NCBI GenBank assembly: GCA_024500155.1
Contig: CM044880.1
Location: 4,278,001-4,342,000 of the forward strand
Direction of reading: 5' to 3'
DNA: 64,000 bases
Origin: Chenopodium formosanum
Taxonomy: Eukaryota; Streptophyta; Magnoliopsida; Caryophyllales; Amaranthaceae
Shown here: positions 1-11,439 of the stretch, one piece after another
Layout of the letters: each line of letters begins with the position of its first letter
Numbering within the stretch: the first letter of the stretch is position 1
The notes under the pieces: generated by a model
Database searches by the model: none
What the model was told of the DNA's origin: nothing
What the model saw: only the letters and a program-made list of their open reading frames with translations
Position numbers and translations under genes: made by a program

Positions 1-266
1 TATTTTCTTTCGTTTGCTTCTTCAATTCTTTTTTTTTATTTTTTTTTTTAAATCGATCTCACGTGATCTGATTGACTTAAATTCCTCTCCCTCTACACTT
101 AGTCAAATACTAAATTGATAAACTAATACAAATCATCCGAAAACCATTTCATTCCACCAAATTTTAAGATACATAAGTCACCATCTATTACAAAGCCCCA
201 CAAAATGCTTCAAAATAATTAATTCGAACAACAATTTTTGAACTAAGATTTTAGGATAGGCCAAAT

Positions 267-303
<37 letters not shown>

Positions 304-1159
304 TTTGTTTGTTTGTTTTTGATGTACAACAATTTAATTGTGAAGGTTGTGAGAGAAAATATTTTAAAGGGAAAATAAATAAAATAATACAATGGAATTG
401 GAAACTAAGTCAATCACAAGAGATATAAAAAAAAGTAATTGAAGAAGCAAATGATAGAAAATGATGGCGAAAACTTTTTGAAATAATCCACTTTAATGGT
501 GAAATAGAATGGTGTTTAAAGTAAAACAATTAATGAAAGAGAAGACTACTTAGTCACGTGAGATAGAAAATCAAGTAGCATGGAATTAAACAAAATATAT
601 ATAAAAAAATGCATAAAAAGTATTACTCCGTATAAATATTGAAGATTCCACTTTCCTAAAAAATCTAAGTTTTACCAATGTCATTTATGCTATTATGTGC
701 ACCCAAATACATAGTTTGTGATGTTGAGTGCACCCACGAAAGGTTGTGTTGCTACATGCACCTTCATCATAATTGGTGCTGTTACGGCCAATTTTTCCTT
801 GATTAAAAGATAGGAAATTGAAAGAATTCGTTAAAGAACAAATAAAACAGGTTCGGATTTATGGAACAATTTGGGTTTGTAGTTGTTTTTGTGTGAATTT
901 GGTAGTTTAACTTACAATTTTATGACAAGCTATAAAATTTAAAGGTTCTTAACATTCTTTGAGACAAACTACTAAAATTGTTAAGCTAACAAGTTTGATG
1001 ACAAACAACTAAACTTGAGAGGATGTTTTAACGAACAAAACGAAAGAACAAGATTGATTTAATTTTTAAGTGAACGTGATTTTTCTCATTGATATCAAGG
1101 AGTATTTATACACTTGCTTTACACACAACTACTTGGAAAAATCTCCTAAATTAAGTAGA
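1..1159. other. A/T-rich intergenic DNA
   Basis: No gene is recognisable here. The stretch holds a homopolymer T tract of about 34 bases near 269-302, followed by four GTTT units, and otherwise low-complexity A/T-rich sequence. Open frames are short and do not resemble a protein family. Confidence 0.6.
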
Positions 1160-1411
1160 ATAAGATCGTAAAAACCGTGTGAACATAGCTCAGTAGCAAG
1201 TAAAATATTGCCCCTATGTGCTTCTTCGGAATAAAGCCAGCTTGAGCATCATTGATAACCTCTCAAATCACTTGAGATATGAGGATCTTGGATATGAGCT
1301 TATAGATCATAGTGCAACAGGCAATAGGCCTAAAGTCTTCACCATCATTAGATTGTTCACCTTTGAAACCAAGGTCAGAGTAGTGCAATTCATTTTCTCA
1401 TTCATTCTGCT
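1160..1411 (-). pseudogene. LINE (non-LTR retrotransposon) reverse transcriptase fragment
   Basis: On the minus strand one frame reads TLTLVSKVNN. After a one-base loss near 1350 the next frame reads GEDFRPIACCTMIYKLISKI, then VINDAQAGFIPKKHIG. This is the order seen in the fingers/palm start of plant LINE-1 reverse transcriptases (LVSKV..P..FRPIACC..IYK.ISKI..., then QAGFIPGRHI). An in-frame TGA at 1263-1265 and the frameshift make it dead. Only about 75 residues of a domain several hundred residues long remain; the catalytic YADD-type region and the endonuclease are absent. The family call is firm, the clade is not resolved. Confidence 0.75.
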
Positions 1412-2749
1412 AGTGTTGAAGAGGTTTGGTTTATTTTGTTTGAATCCATTTAAATTCATTTTGATTGAAAATGCTTTGTTTGACTCCATCACATTTTCGC
1501 TTGATTGCATTTGCATTGTTTGAATCCGTTTCACTTGTACTTTATTCCATTTGCTTTGTTTGAACTCATTTAACTTCCTTTTAATTGAAGGTGTATGTTT
1601 TTTTTTTTTTAATTTTTTTTTTTTTTTTTTTTTTTGTGTAATTCTATTTGGTTTGAGGAGTCCGTCTCACTTCTATTCGATTCCAATTGCTGTGTTTGGA
1701 CCCATTTCATTTCTACTATTTGATTCCATTTGCTTTTTTTTCTTTCCTTGTTGGTAAATAAAGGATTATATTAAGTACCAAAATGTCATTATACAACCTA
1801 AGAACTTTGGAGGTTCCAAGTAAGGACCCTCTAAAGGAAGGGTCCTATGCATGCTCAAATATATAAAACTCAACCTTCTGGATCTACATTGCCTTCTCTT
1901 CTTCAAATGGCTATGTTATCTGAAATTTTCAGTGAGTTACAGGTGAACACTAAGCAGTGAGGACCGAGAGCCACAGAGAAGTATTGTGTGCCTCAAGAAA
2001 CAGTTTTGAGTGAGACACAAAGGTCGTTACCGTGTTTTCTTTTTCTTTCTTTTTTTCTTTTTTTTCGTGTGGGCAGTAATTGTCCTCTAATACATGATTT
2101 AGTTTTTAATACAAATAAAAGCTTTTGTTAAGTCATTAGTGTATGCAATAGATAAACTTCCTAACATATCCCAGCATCCCTCTGTGGATTTCTGTAAGCA
2201 CGTACTATGGTTCTATTACTGTAACAGTTTGGTAAAGTGATGTATTATCTTTATTTTGGCTGTGTTATTGAAGTATCACAATGCATTCCTTTTGTATCCA
2301 CTGTCGATATTATCTAGAATTTGGTTGTGCTCTTGGTCCATTCATACAAGTTTCAGAAAGAATTTCAAATGTGGAAAGTAACCTCCTCAGGCCTCCCTCA
2401 TAGCAAATCTTTACAAGCATTTATATCAGATCTCACTAATCTAATACGAGTATAAGTTACATTTTGTACTGGTTAAAAAATCTTCCAAAATAATTACACT
2501 TTGATGAACCTAGTTTGTGCTTCCCGGCCCATAGTGCTTGAATGTGATTTTATAGAATGAAGGTCGGATTAAGAAGCTGATCAATTTTAAGTGTCTTCCT
2601 TCAATCAAGGGGACTGATTTCTCATTCTCAATATTTTGCACTCTTAAGCATTGCTTTCCTCCTCCGCCTGAAATTAAAAGAAGTTGAAGCGCGCGCTGAT
2701 ACGTCTTGGCCCTGGAGAGCCAACAGATCTCCGGAATTTTCCTTGTCTA
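1412..2749. other. Degenerate A/T-rich tandem DNA, no gene
   Basis: Between about 1430 and 1740 a motif of the type TTTGAATCCATTT..TTGATTG recurs at roughly 60-70 bp intervals with much divergence, interrupted by a T tract near 1600-1635. The remainder to 2749 shows no supported gene. It includes a small hairpin (AGGACCC/GGGTCCT) near 1828-1850. Confidence 0.45.
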
Positions 2750-4367
2750 GCCGGTGTCAAGCTATAATCCCGATCTTTCATTTTCTGCAGCTCCTCTGTC
2801 GCCAATTCAGCCTCATTCTCTGCCTTTTTCATCCTACGTACCCTCCTCCTCTTCCTTCAGCTTCAGTTCTTCGATATTCCTCTCTGCTACAACAGTTTTC
2901 ACCTTCATTCTTTCTCATCAGCCATCCATGCTTCTGCCCATGCATTTGTTGCTGCTGCCACTTTCTTGTCTGTAAGTTCTCTAGCTTTGGCTGCACATCC
3001 CGTTAAATATTCATACTTAAATTTCGATATCGTGATGGTAGAATTTTTCTTGGAAGCCCTTTCTCTTACTACAGTTTCTGTCAGAGCATTTGCTTCTCTT
3101 AATTTAAGTGCTTCAAGCTCTTCTATCACAGCTTCTAGCCTCTTTTCATTTTCATTTGTTTCTGACTCCCTGATGTTGTTTGTCAGTTGTCCCTCCTCTT
3201 TCCTCGCCTCCTCCTTTTCTTTCTCCAACTTCTCTAAAGTAACCGAGAAACTTGGTAACATCAATTTCGCCTCTTCCTCAGATGCTCTGGCACCCTCTAA
3301 CCTGTCTTTGGCTTTAATAAGCTTCAACTTCAGCTTCTTTATACACAGCTCATTTTCTAGCTCCCATTTTCTCAATCTTTCTCTTCTCACTTGAGTGTTT
3401 ATCAGTTATAACATCCATACTTCCCATAAGTTCTATTTCACCTTCCTTGATAACCTTCAACTCCTTTGCTCCCTCCAAATCTTTTCTGACCGACTGCAAC
3501 CCTAATTTCTTCTTCATCCTTGGGGCTTCTCTAAATCTAATTATCAATCTCCTTGATCAAATTCAGCTCATACTGCAATGCCTCAACATCTCTATTAGTA
3601 AGTTGTAACAACTTTTTTTATATCTTCCATTTTCTCAACCTCATTTCTCAAAGCACTGATCTTCTTCCTGCTTTCTTCAATCAAGAATGAATATCTTTCT
3701 GTTTCTTCTTTCCTCTGAGCCTCGATTTCTGCAAGTTCTTTCCTGGCTTGAATCTGAGCCAGCTCAACCAGCACCTCCTCTTCGTTAGCTTCTTCAATCT
3801 CGCCCGGCCCCTCATTCTCTCAAACACTACGCGTGTAAGACTTCAAGCTTAACCTTGCTGTGTTCGCGCTTCAAAACTTCAACTTCCCTCGCCACCTGTT
3901 CATACTGACCATTCTCTTCTTGCACAAGCTTTCCTCAACTCGTACTCCCTTCTTATACTCTCTAGCTCACAGTTTTGATTCTTCTATCCTCAAGTTGAGC
4001 TCCCTAACTAATATCTTAGCCTTCAGAAGTTCAAACTCAACTTCGGATATTTCTGACTTACTGTTATCCTGTTTTCTTTGATTTGGCTAATCCTACTCGT
4101 TGCAACATGAAGCTCTGGAGCCTTTGAAGTTTTCTGCAGCGAAATTCATCACCAACAAAGTGGTAAATACAATGAGTTATTTTTACTTAAAAACAAAATA
4201 AGTTAGTACAATGCTTAAAATGTGAAATAATATACCTCAAAGTTTGATGATGCATCATATTGAGGCTTCTTAATTACTTGTACTTGATTAGCCCTTCCTC
4301 CATACATGTCAATGGCTGCTTTGACTGCCCCAACTTTTCTACCATTTTGGAACTCTCTCTTATCCAT
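2750..4367 (-). pseudogene. WEB-family (DUF827, PMI2/WEB1-like) coiled-coil pseudogene
   Basis: Exon 1 is clean: 44 codons from the ATG at 4365-4367 to a GT donor after 4236 (MDKREFQNGRKVGAV...). A 102-bp intron with a CAG acceptor leads to exon 2 from 4133 downward. Exon 2 is a long Glu/Lys-rich coiled coil read in several frames (QIQARKELAEIEAQRKEE, IKEGEIELMGSMDVI). Its best block, 2905-3390, ends with ITISKFKYEYLTGCAAKARE, the hallmark of WEB/PMI2/PMI15-type proteins. In Arabidopsis these proteins act in light-driven chloroplast movement and bind each other through coiled coils. Several frameshifts and stops (for example around 4060, 3550 and 2905) show it is not functional. It is DNA-derived, since the intron is kept. 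Confidence 0.8.
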
Positions 4368-4742
4368 TTCAACTATAAAATGAATAATCTGTATTCAGTG
4401 ACATAAACCCATCATCTGAATATCAGTATATTCCACAAAATCTCAAATTTTTAAGGCTCATCTTCCACCAAATTTGTGTTGCAGAGAAAAGCCACAAAAT
4501 TTGTTTAGTAGAAGATAAAAATTTGAGGAACCAAAAGATTAGAGGACAAATTGTTTGGTTGTTATTGTAACAAGTACAGTAGTGCCAAATGCCAGCAATT
4601 TAAACATTGTTTTTCCATGAGAACATTATTTATTTTGACATTTTTATTGTAGTGGGACGTATATGAGGCTATGAGCTCTCCTTTTCAATGCTTTTAAAGA
4701 TTTTGGTATTTGGTGGTAATATAGAATTGATTAAACAACTTA

Positions 4743-4857
4743 GGGCTCGTTTACTTCAACTTCAGTTCAGTTCAGTTTAGTTATTTTGCTAATTAATTTG
4801 TAAAATATTTCAGTTCAATTCAGTTTAGTTCAGTTCTCAGCTGAAATAAACAGGCCC
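4743..4857. mobile_element. Tourist/PIF-Harbinger-like MITE
   Basis: A 115-bp element starts GGGCTCGTTTA and ends TAAACAGGCCC, so its termini are near-perfect inverted repeats. It is flanked by TTA on both sides (4740-4742 and 4858-4860), the 3-bp target duplication typical of PIF/Harbinger MITEs. The interior is made of CAGTTCAGTT-type units on both arms. It has no coding capacity. Confidence 0.7.
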
Positions 4858-4860
4858 TTA

Positions 4861-6660
4861 ATCTAGTTTGTGACTCTGTCCACTCACATGGCTGTGGCTG
4901 CGGTAAAGCGAGCTTCTGATGTCATTATTATAGTATATTTATCACCCCTTTTTGTGCATTATCATTTCTTAGAGAAAACAAAGGATAACTTTCCAAGTCT
5001 TTTTTTAATTTTACTCTGTATATGTATATGTTTTTCCTGACATTAATATCTAGTTTGATTAAACTACTTAAACGATTTTAAATATTATTGCAAATTAGTA
5101 AAAGGTTGAAGTATAGAATACATGTATATTTATTGCAATGTTTATTTTAGCATATTCATTTTATACAATAGTAAAGATATGCTCTTTTTTAATATTATTT
5201 TAGTAAATATTATTTATGTTAATATATATTTGATACGAATATATTGTTTATTTATAAATTTATATTGTGAGATAATCTAAGATTTAATTGCTTTATTTAG
5301 AAGCTATTAATTAGGCAAGAATAGAAATCAAATAAAGAGAGACACGTGACAAGGTGTGGAGTGAGTGGTCTCTGTTTTAGTATAGATAATGATGATGATT
5401 TTATTAATACAAATGAAAATCTTATATTAAATGATTAAATTAAATATTATATATTAAATATTATTAAAAGTTAGAGTGTATATCAAACTTTTAATTAAAA
5501 TTGCTTGTATATCAAACTTCTGATTCATGAAAGGGATTCTTTTGTTAAGTTAGAGTGGTCCTTTGCTATGTTATTACGGGGAAGTATCAATCCAAAACAG
5601 CAGTTGGGACAAGCCGGTCAAGCGCGTGGCAAAAGCAGTAATAAACAGCAACTTCGAGGGCAAAACCAACATTTTCTGAGCAAAAAGTAGACAAAATTTG
5701 AATGGTTGTCCACGTGAATTTAAATGTTGTCCACGTGAATGGATGAATTACATTACTTGAATGGAGAAATACATTACATTATTTGAATTGTAAAATACAA
5801 TACTCGGAATAAAACGACGCACGTTGTCCTCAAACTTCAGCAAAATTACGTAATTTGACACGGGCTGGACGTTGTTGTCTCAACCCCTGTTTTAGATCTA
5901 TCATGACCCATGTTATTTCACCCCCATTGCTTTCTTTTTAGGTGAGTTTGATTTATATTTGCTATGTTAGTTGGAATAGCTCATTACACCTCACAAGCTT
6001 TTGTCAAATTACCTGATTATGTTGTCATGTAAGCTAAGCCTGAGTCTCAAGGACAGGTCAGTTTTTGTGATTTGATTAACTAATGTGTGGATTAGGCCGC
6101 TGTTTATAGTAAACCTGATTATTACTGTTGTTTTTGTCATTTTGTCCTTATTTAGATCTACTTTATGAAAATCAACTAAAATTAGTGACAATCAATGTGT
6201 ATTTTGTAAGACATGAGTGAATTTGTATAATAATGATATGTATTCTTAGACTTTGGACTGATTTCTTCTCGTGTTAATTAAGACTCTAAATTTCTTTTTT
6301 GGGTCTTTGTTAAGTAATCCTGTTGCAGCAAACGCTGAGTTAGCGTCTAATAGTAAATTATTCAGAAGTTTTTTTGCATAAATTTTTAATTTACTAGGTA
6401 ACCCTGTATTTTGTTATATAGTCCGGCAAAACAGAACCTGATACTGTTATGGAAGTATTTTGTAACACATTAGAGTTTGAGGGACTACACTTTTTAACCT
6501 TTTGTGATATTCAACCATAGATTCCTTATTTTTAAGAAATATATTTTATGGAATTTTTGTATATATTTGAGTAATTAATTAATTTTTATTTTTATTCATC
6601 TAAAAAGACCATAGCTTATATGACTTGTTGTATGCTTTTGAATTTTTAGAACTTTTTTTA
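4861..6660. other. A/T-rich intergenic DNA
   Basis: No gene is supported. A short direct repeat TTGTCCACGTGAAT occurs twice near 5705-5740. The minus strand at about 5375-5392 starts TCTATACTAAAACAGAGACC, which resembles plant Helitron 5' ends, but no matching 3' end was found. Confidence 0.5.
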
Positions 6661-6899
6661 TATCTATACTAGTTTGTGAGTCATCAACCCGAAATCAACT
6701 TGGTCAAACTACCCCGAAACCAACTTGATCAAACTCAGTGATAAATGAAATTGATAAATGAAATTGCTACTAAGTTATAACATTTACAAACATATACACT
6801 CATTTCTCTCTCATACTAGCAATACTTTAAATTATAAAAAAAATCCTATTTTAGACTCTACCCTATAGAAATCAACTTGGTCAAACTACCCCGAAACCA

Positions 6900-7480
6900 A
6901 CCCCCACCCCTTCCCCGACCCCCGAAACAAGGTAGGCACGACACGTTACTGTGCGTGCCAGGCCGTGGGCCACAAAAATGTATGTTACCCTAGGTTCAAC
7001 GCGGGCACCGCCGAGCAGCCAGCTTGAAAGGAAATGCCATGCAATCTGTCGAGTTATATCTATACTAGGGTCGACGCGGGCTCCGTTGAGTCGGGCCAGC
7101 TCGAAGCACGGCGCGAGGTAGGCACGACACGTTACTCTGCGTGCAAGGCCATGGGCCCGGCCTGAGCCACACTTTCAAATTTCAATATGGAAGAAATTTG
7201 AATAAACCGGTTGGAGTACATTTATCCCCAATTATAATCCCGAAATCTCAAGCAGAGGGTAAAGATGGCACAGGGCCGAGCCAGCGCGAAGCACGACACG
7301 GGCACGAGGTTAGGGTAAACGCGGGCTCCGCCGAGCACGGCCAACTTGAAAGGAAATGCTATGCAATCTATCGAGTTATATCTATACTTAGGTCAACGCG
7401 GGCTTCGCCGAGCCGGGCAGCTCAGCTCGAAGCACGGCGCGAGGTAGGCACGACACGTACAACACCCCCCTAGACCCGAA
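6900..7480. repeat. GC-rich tandem/dispersed repeat block
   Basis: GC content jumps relative to the flanks. The motif AGGTAGGCACGACACGT recurs near 6931, 7110 and 7442. GAAAGGAAATGCNATGCAATC followed by a cgagttatatctatact motif recurs near 7027 and 7350, and cGCGGGCTCCGCCGAGC variants occur four times. The period is irregular (about 320 bp for the longest unit). Open frames through it are proline/arginine-rich and not gene-like. Confidence 0.6.
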
Positions 7481-8005
7481 ACTACCCCGAAATCAATAGG
7501 GAGAGGGGTTGTTTCGGGGATCGGGGAAGGGGTAGGGAGTTGGTTTCGGGGTAGTTTCGGGGCAGGGGGTGTTGTACGTGAATTTTGGAGGGTTAAGGGG
7601 TGTGGCCGTCGTCGGGGGAAGAGAGGAGGGTGGTGGCCGCCGTCGGTGGAAGAGAGGAGGGTGGTGGCCGCCGAAGGTATCAATGATCAACTTTTGCCCT
7701 GCTTGAGATTTTGGGATTACAATTGGGGATAAATGTACTCTCCTTGAGATTTCGGGATTATAATTGGGGATAAATGTACTCCACATTTAATTTAGACGTT
7801 TGACTATGAGATTAACAGGGCGAAATTTAAGAAATTCTCACAATTTTAAACCCTAATTTGTTGAGAATTTCCTGAATTTGAGATTGATAAAGAAATTCAA
7901 CAATTGCATGTCCGTAGAAGTAGAGTAGTGCGAGAAGATCGGAGAGATTTGAATGAACCGGTTGGAGTACATTTATCCCCAATTATAATCCCGAAATCTC
8001 AAGAA
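7202..8005. repeat. Four copies of a ~45-bp motif in both orientations
   Basis: The motif GGAGTACATTTATCCCCAAT, extended by tataatcccgaaatctcaag, lies on the plus strand at about 7212-7252 and 7963-8003. It lies on the minus strand twice head-to-tail at about 7692-7740 and 7741-7782. The outer plus copies and inner minus copies make imperfect inverted repeats. Confidence 0.65.
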
Positions 8006-8456
8006 TACGAATTTAATGTACTCTAGTCAACACGTGTAGTTTTTTTTCATGTAAATTTAGTATATTTTACTCTCGACCCAACCCCTTCTCCATCGGAAGT
8101 CAATAAAGGGGGTGGAATTTCAGGCGGTGAGAATATAGGGTGGTGGTTCGATTCGTAGGGGTTCAAGGTGGGAGTGTGATGGCCGGAAAAGGGATGGGAA
8201 TAAGTAAAAAATTTAACAACAATCAACAAATCAATAATTTAACAACAACAATCAACAAATCAATAAAAAAAATCTAAAAAAAATACCTCGGAGGCTACTG
8301 AACAGTGCACACCGCCGCTAGAAGAAAATTGCAGAGAGGCACCTAGCCCCCTAGGGGAATCTGAACAGACTCTCGTCTCTAAAAAGACAATTTTGCAGTG
8401 CATTGGAAAGTAAAGAAAATCAAAATCATCAACATACACTATTTATCTTCTCTCTT

Positions 8457-8515
8457 AGCAATCGGAATCGATCTCGGGACAACCTACTCATGCGTGGCAG
8501 TTTGGCAGCGTGGAT
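8457..8515 (+). pseudogene. Hsp70 N-terminal fragment
   Basis: The plus strand reads AIGIDLGTTYSCVAVWQRG, the first ATPase-domain block of cytosolic Hsp70 (phosphate-1 motif, usually preceded by GPA or similar). It starts just after a CTCTTAG acceptor-like sequence and ends in unrelated DNA with a stop soon after. Only about 19 of ~650 residues remain, so it cannot encode a chaperone. Other Hsp70 fragments occur at 22.2, 24.6-25.1 and 35.1 kb. Confidence 0.8.
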
Positions 8516-8519
8516 ATGT

Positions 8520-9450
8520 GCAAAAATTGGGAAGGGACAGGAAGAACTGTTGAACTGAAATGAGTTGAACTAAACTAAACTGAAAATAATCTAATGATGA
8601 TGTTGATGAATATCTTTTTAGTATTTCTGAGCGGCTGCACAAGCACTTCATAGGACAAGGGACAGGAAGAATTGCTTGGAAAGAAACAGGTTGGAACTGT
8701 TTTACCCTAGAGGAAAGCGCCAACTCTATGGCTTCCAAGCTAAGAAGGATATGGGCCTTATGAATTTAATCGTCATTGTCAGTTCAGTTCAGTTCAGCTC
8801 CACCAATCAGTTCAGTTCAGTTCTTAATTTCCTTCTCTCATAAAATATTCATTTCAGTTCAGCCCCAATCAGGTTCAGTTCAGTCCAGTTGTTTCCATTA
8901 CGTAATGATTGGGTTTGACAACTAAAAAATGCTTATAGCAAGACTTGAACTTGAGACCAACAAGTTTTATTATCTTAGCCATTTATTTATTGTGCTTTTC
9001 TGTCCAACAAAATTATAGTTAATTTAGATAAATAATTAGTGTTTTATTATACTATTTGTTTCCATTATGTAATGATCATAAGACGAATTAACAACTTAAA
9101 TTTTGAAGTTTGAAAAACTCTGTATTATTTTTCAAATTGATGAAATATAATAATTTTAATTTTCTAATAGTCAATAGTTTTTGAATGTCTATAAATATAT
9201 CATAACATACTCCGTATAATATATTGAATATGGTTCTCAATACAAATCTTTTTTCAACTTATGATGGAATTTCAAGATGATTATCATGATACTAAGAAAA
9301 ATCAGTCGAACTTAATTAACAAACTAAACAAGTACAAACTAGCAACCTGGGGCATCGGGCCACACACTAGTTAAAGTGAATTAAATTAAAGTTTCAAAAC
9401 TCTCCATATTCAAGACTTTCAATGGTCACATATTCACGTTCACCCACCCT
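8520..9450. other. Intergenic DNA with CAGTT-rich repeats
   Basis: No gene is seen. Stretches near 8545-8580 and 8780-8890 are built from AACTGAA/TTCAGTT units in opposite orientations, the same sequence family as the interior of the MITE at 4743. The rest is A/T-rich. Confidence 0.5.
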
Positions 9451-9527
9451 AATCTTCCTATATATACTCAATAATGTTGAAATCAAAGATTCACATATAA
9501 CTTAGAGAGTTTCCAGAAAAAAAAAAA

Positions 9528-9824
9528 ATGGAGAGTTCAAGTGAAGAAGCAGATTATAGTGAGTGTGAGTCTGAGATAGAAGAGTGTTCTGAAAAACCTT
9601 ACAAAGATCTGATAGATGGGAAGTGCAAATTAAGGTTTTCAGATGCGGGTTTTAGGTGCCCATATTGTCAGGAAAAGAAAATAAGACACTACAATTTCAA
9701 GAGTCTCTTGCAACATGCCCATGGTGTTGCAAGAGGTTCTTCAAAGCGACGTGTTAAACAGAAGGCACAACATCTTGCTCTGGAAAAATATTTGAAGGAA
9801 AATGAAAACCAGTTGAGCCGTTAA
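9528..9824 (+). CDS. Solo zf-XS zinc-finger protein (IDN2/FDM/SGS3-related, truncated)
   Basis: A 98-residue ORF has an acidic Ser/Glu-rich start and then a zf-XS domain. The Cys pair is CPYCQEKK (about residues 44-51), followed by the conserved YNFKSLLQHAHGVARGSSKR and a basic helix ending in LALEKYL. In full-length IDN2/FDM and SGS3 proteins this finger precedes an XS RNA-binding domain and a coiled coil, and the proteins act in RNA-directed DNA methylation or tasiRNA production. Here a TAA follows at once and no XS domain is visible in the next kilobase. The start context (A-rich leader, aaaaATGg) and a TATATATA stretch near 9461 suggest possible expression. It may be a truncated paralogue acting as a stand-alone finger, or a decaying fragment. 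Confidence 0.75.
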   Translation: MESSSEEADYSECESEIEECSEKPYKDLIDGKCKLRFSDAGFRCPYCQEKKIRHYNFKSLLQHAHGVARGSSKRRVKQKAQHLALEKYLKENENQLSR

Positions 9825-10860
9825 TTTCAGTTTTATTGAGAAAAGATTAAGGCCTTTGTTTTGTTTTAAGGCTTCTAGATATTTGCAATTAATTTTGCAC
9901 ATCGGCACTCGGCATATGATCATGTACTCGAACAACTGTTTTTTAAATTCATCAATTTACTTTCAGTTTTTATAGTTTTTTACGTAATTTGATTAGAATG
10001 TCTTGAATTTTTTAAATTTTCTGATTTTTATTTTTATTGTAATCGTTGACTTTCTATTATGCACTAAGGCTATTTAAATACAAAGAATACAGCAATATTC
10101 TAGGCTAAGAATAACAACTGATAATCCTAAAATACATTAGACTAGGCGTGATACTAGGCCATGATACACGGCTGACTATACAAAACAGAATATCCTTAAT
10201 TGCTATGATTAAGGATGATCATAAAGCTAAAGATACACTTTACAAAAATTACTAAAGAGATAAATCAGAATATATATCTTTCAAAAGTTGCACATAAGGG
10301 GCTGGTTGGTAAAATTCGTTAAGTTTCAATAGTCTGTTTGGTTCTTGTTGTTTGTGGTCCTTTTGATGGTGGTCGATTCCAAGTTGGATTTGGACCATTA
10401 ATTACCGGGTTAATTAAATCAATTTCATTTTTGGCTTTTGATGGATTTTGGGTCTGTCATGGAAGCTTGAGGGTGATTGGCATGATTTTTGTGCTTTGAA
10501 GTTGGGAGATTGAGCCAAGAAGAAGAGAAGAAAAGAAAGAAAAAGGAAAAAAAAAAAAGGAAGAAGAAAAGCCGCAGCCCAAACAAGCAAGCCCAGCTGC
10601 CTAGGCACTTTCTCCTCCTTTTTCAAACTGATAATATTACTGAATAATAATTCTTCTTTTTCAAATCTAACTTCTTACGCTGAATACTAATATCCACTGC
10701 TTAAGGGTGGTCTAGTCTACCTGTTTTTTTCACCTACTAGAGCTTCAATTCAAATCCATCAACTACAAAGAAATTTCCGACCTAAGCTGAAATTAATTAT
10801 GGTCTACAAGTCAAGTAAGCATTAGTTTGATGGACACTAAGTTAAACTCTTGGCAGCAGT
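9825..10860. other. Intergenic DNA downstream of the zf-XS ORF
   Basis: I looked for the missing XS and coiled-coil parts of an IDN2/FDM protein and found none. The stretch is A/T-rich with a purine-rich run near 10515-10570. No other gene is supported. Confidence 0.5.
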
Positions 10861-10869
10861 ACAAATTAA

Positions 10870-11340
10870 CAAGTCTACTGTCTAATCATCAACAACAAAA
10901 TCTTGAAATTTTTTAATGATATCAAAATAAGCAGCAGCACATGATTGAGCCACTTCAAGGGATTGTTTAGTGGATTGGTATGGGAAATCAAGAGCTCATA
11001 GACTACTTCAAAGGTTATGCAGCCATAAGAGCCAAACACTCGTACGGCCCTAAGGGGCATCTGCTTGCATTTCTTCATCATCATCATCATCATCATCATT
11101 CACATTATTCTCTTCTTCTTCCCGAGCACTTGAAAAAGCATATCTAGAAGCATTTCGCCTTGCTATATCTTTATGTTGAGCCCTCAAATCCTATGTACGC
11201 TCCTCAAATACTACATTCTCATGAACATCATCATCCATCTTATTCACCAAACCTCTCATCTCACTACCAACCATAAAAAGTTAATCAGCTAAATCCAATT
11301 CTACATCATCCAATTCGCAATCGCTTTCGGACTTTACACC
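10870..11340 (-). pseudogene. Degraded coding remnant of unknown family
   Basis: On the minus strand the reading is long but interrupted. It has an acidic block (SESDCELDDVELDLAD), then MVGSEMRGLVNKMDDDVHEN, DLRAQHKDIARRNASRYAF, an Asp run from a GAT microsatellite (11076-11099), and a last part CAAAYFDIIKKFQDFVVDD. At least three in-frame stops break it. The composition is protein-like rather than random, but I do not recognise the family. Confidence 0.3.
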
Positions 11341-11439
11341 TTTCCCCTTCTCCTCTCTACTAAACCTCCCTGAAATTGCACCTTTCCCCTTCTCTTCTCA
11401 TTTCAACCTTCTCCTTACACACATTTCTCACCATGGCCT

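Larger units (their letters stand above)
6663..9371 (+). mobile_element. Possible Helitron-like element carrying a GC-rich tandem block and an Hsp70 stub
   Basis: The segment could run from TCTATACTAGTTTG (preceded by A) to ACACACTAG (followed by T). That fits the TC...CTAG ends and A/T target dinucleotide of Helitrons. The required 3' hairpin upstream of CTAG is weak (only a short TGG/CCA stem in the TGGGGCATCGGGCCA stretch), so the call is tentative. Inside are the tandem GC-rich block, dispersed inverted copies of a ~45-bp motif, and the Hsp70 fragment. No Rep/helicase gene is present, so it would be non-autonomous. Confidence 0.3.

Noticed and set aside
2743..4081. Plus-strand Ser/Phe-rich frames over 2.7-4.1 kb
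   Set aside because: They are antisense shadows of the Glu/Lys-rich WEB-family coiled coil on the minus strand.
5375..5392. Helitron 5' end on the minus strand (TCTATACTAAAAC)
   Set aside because: No CTRR end with hairpin was found within reach upstream on that strand.
7141..7786. Pro/Arg-rich frames over the GC-rich block
   Set aside because: They follow the tandem repeat period and lack domain features; high GC alone makes such frames open.
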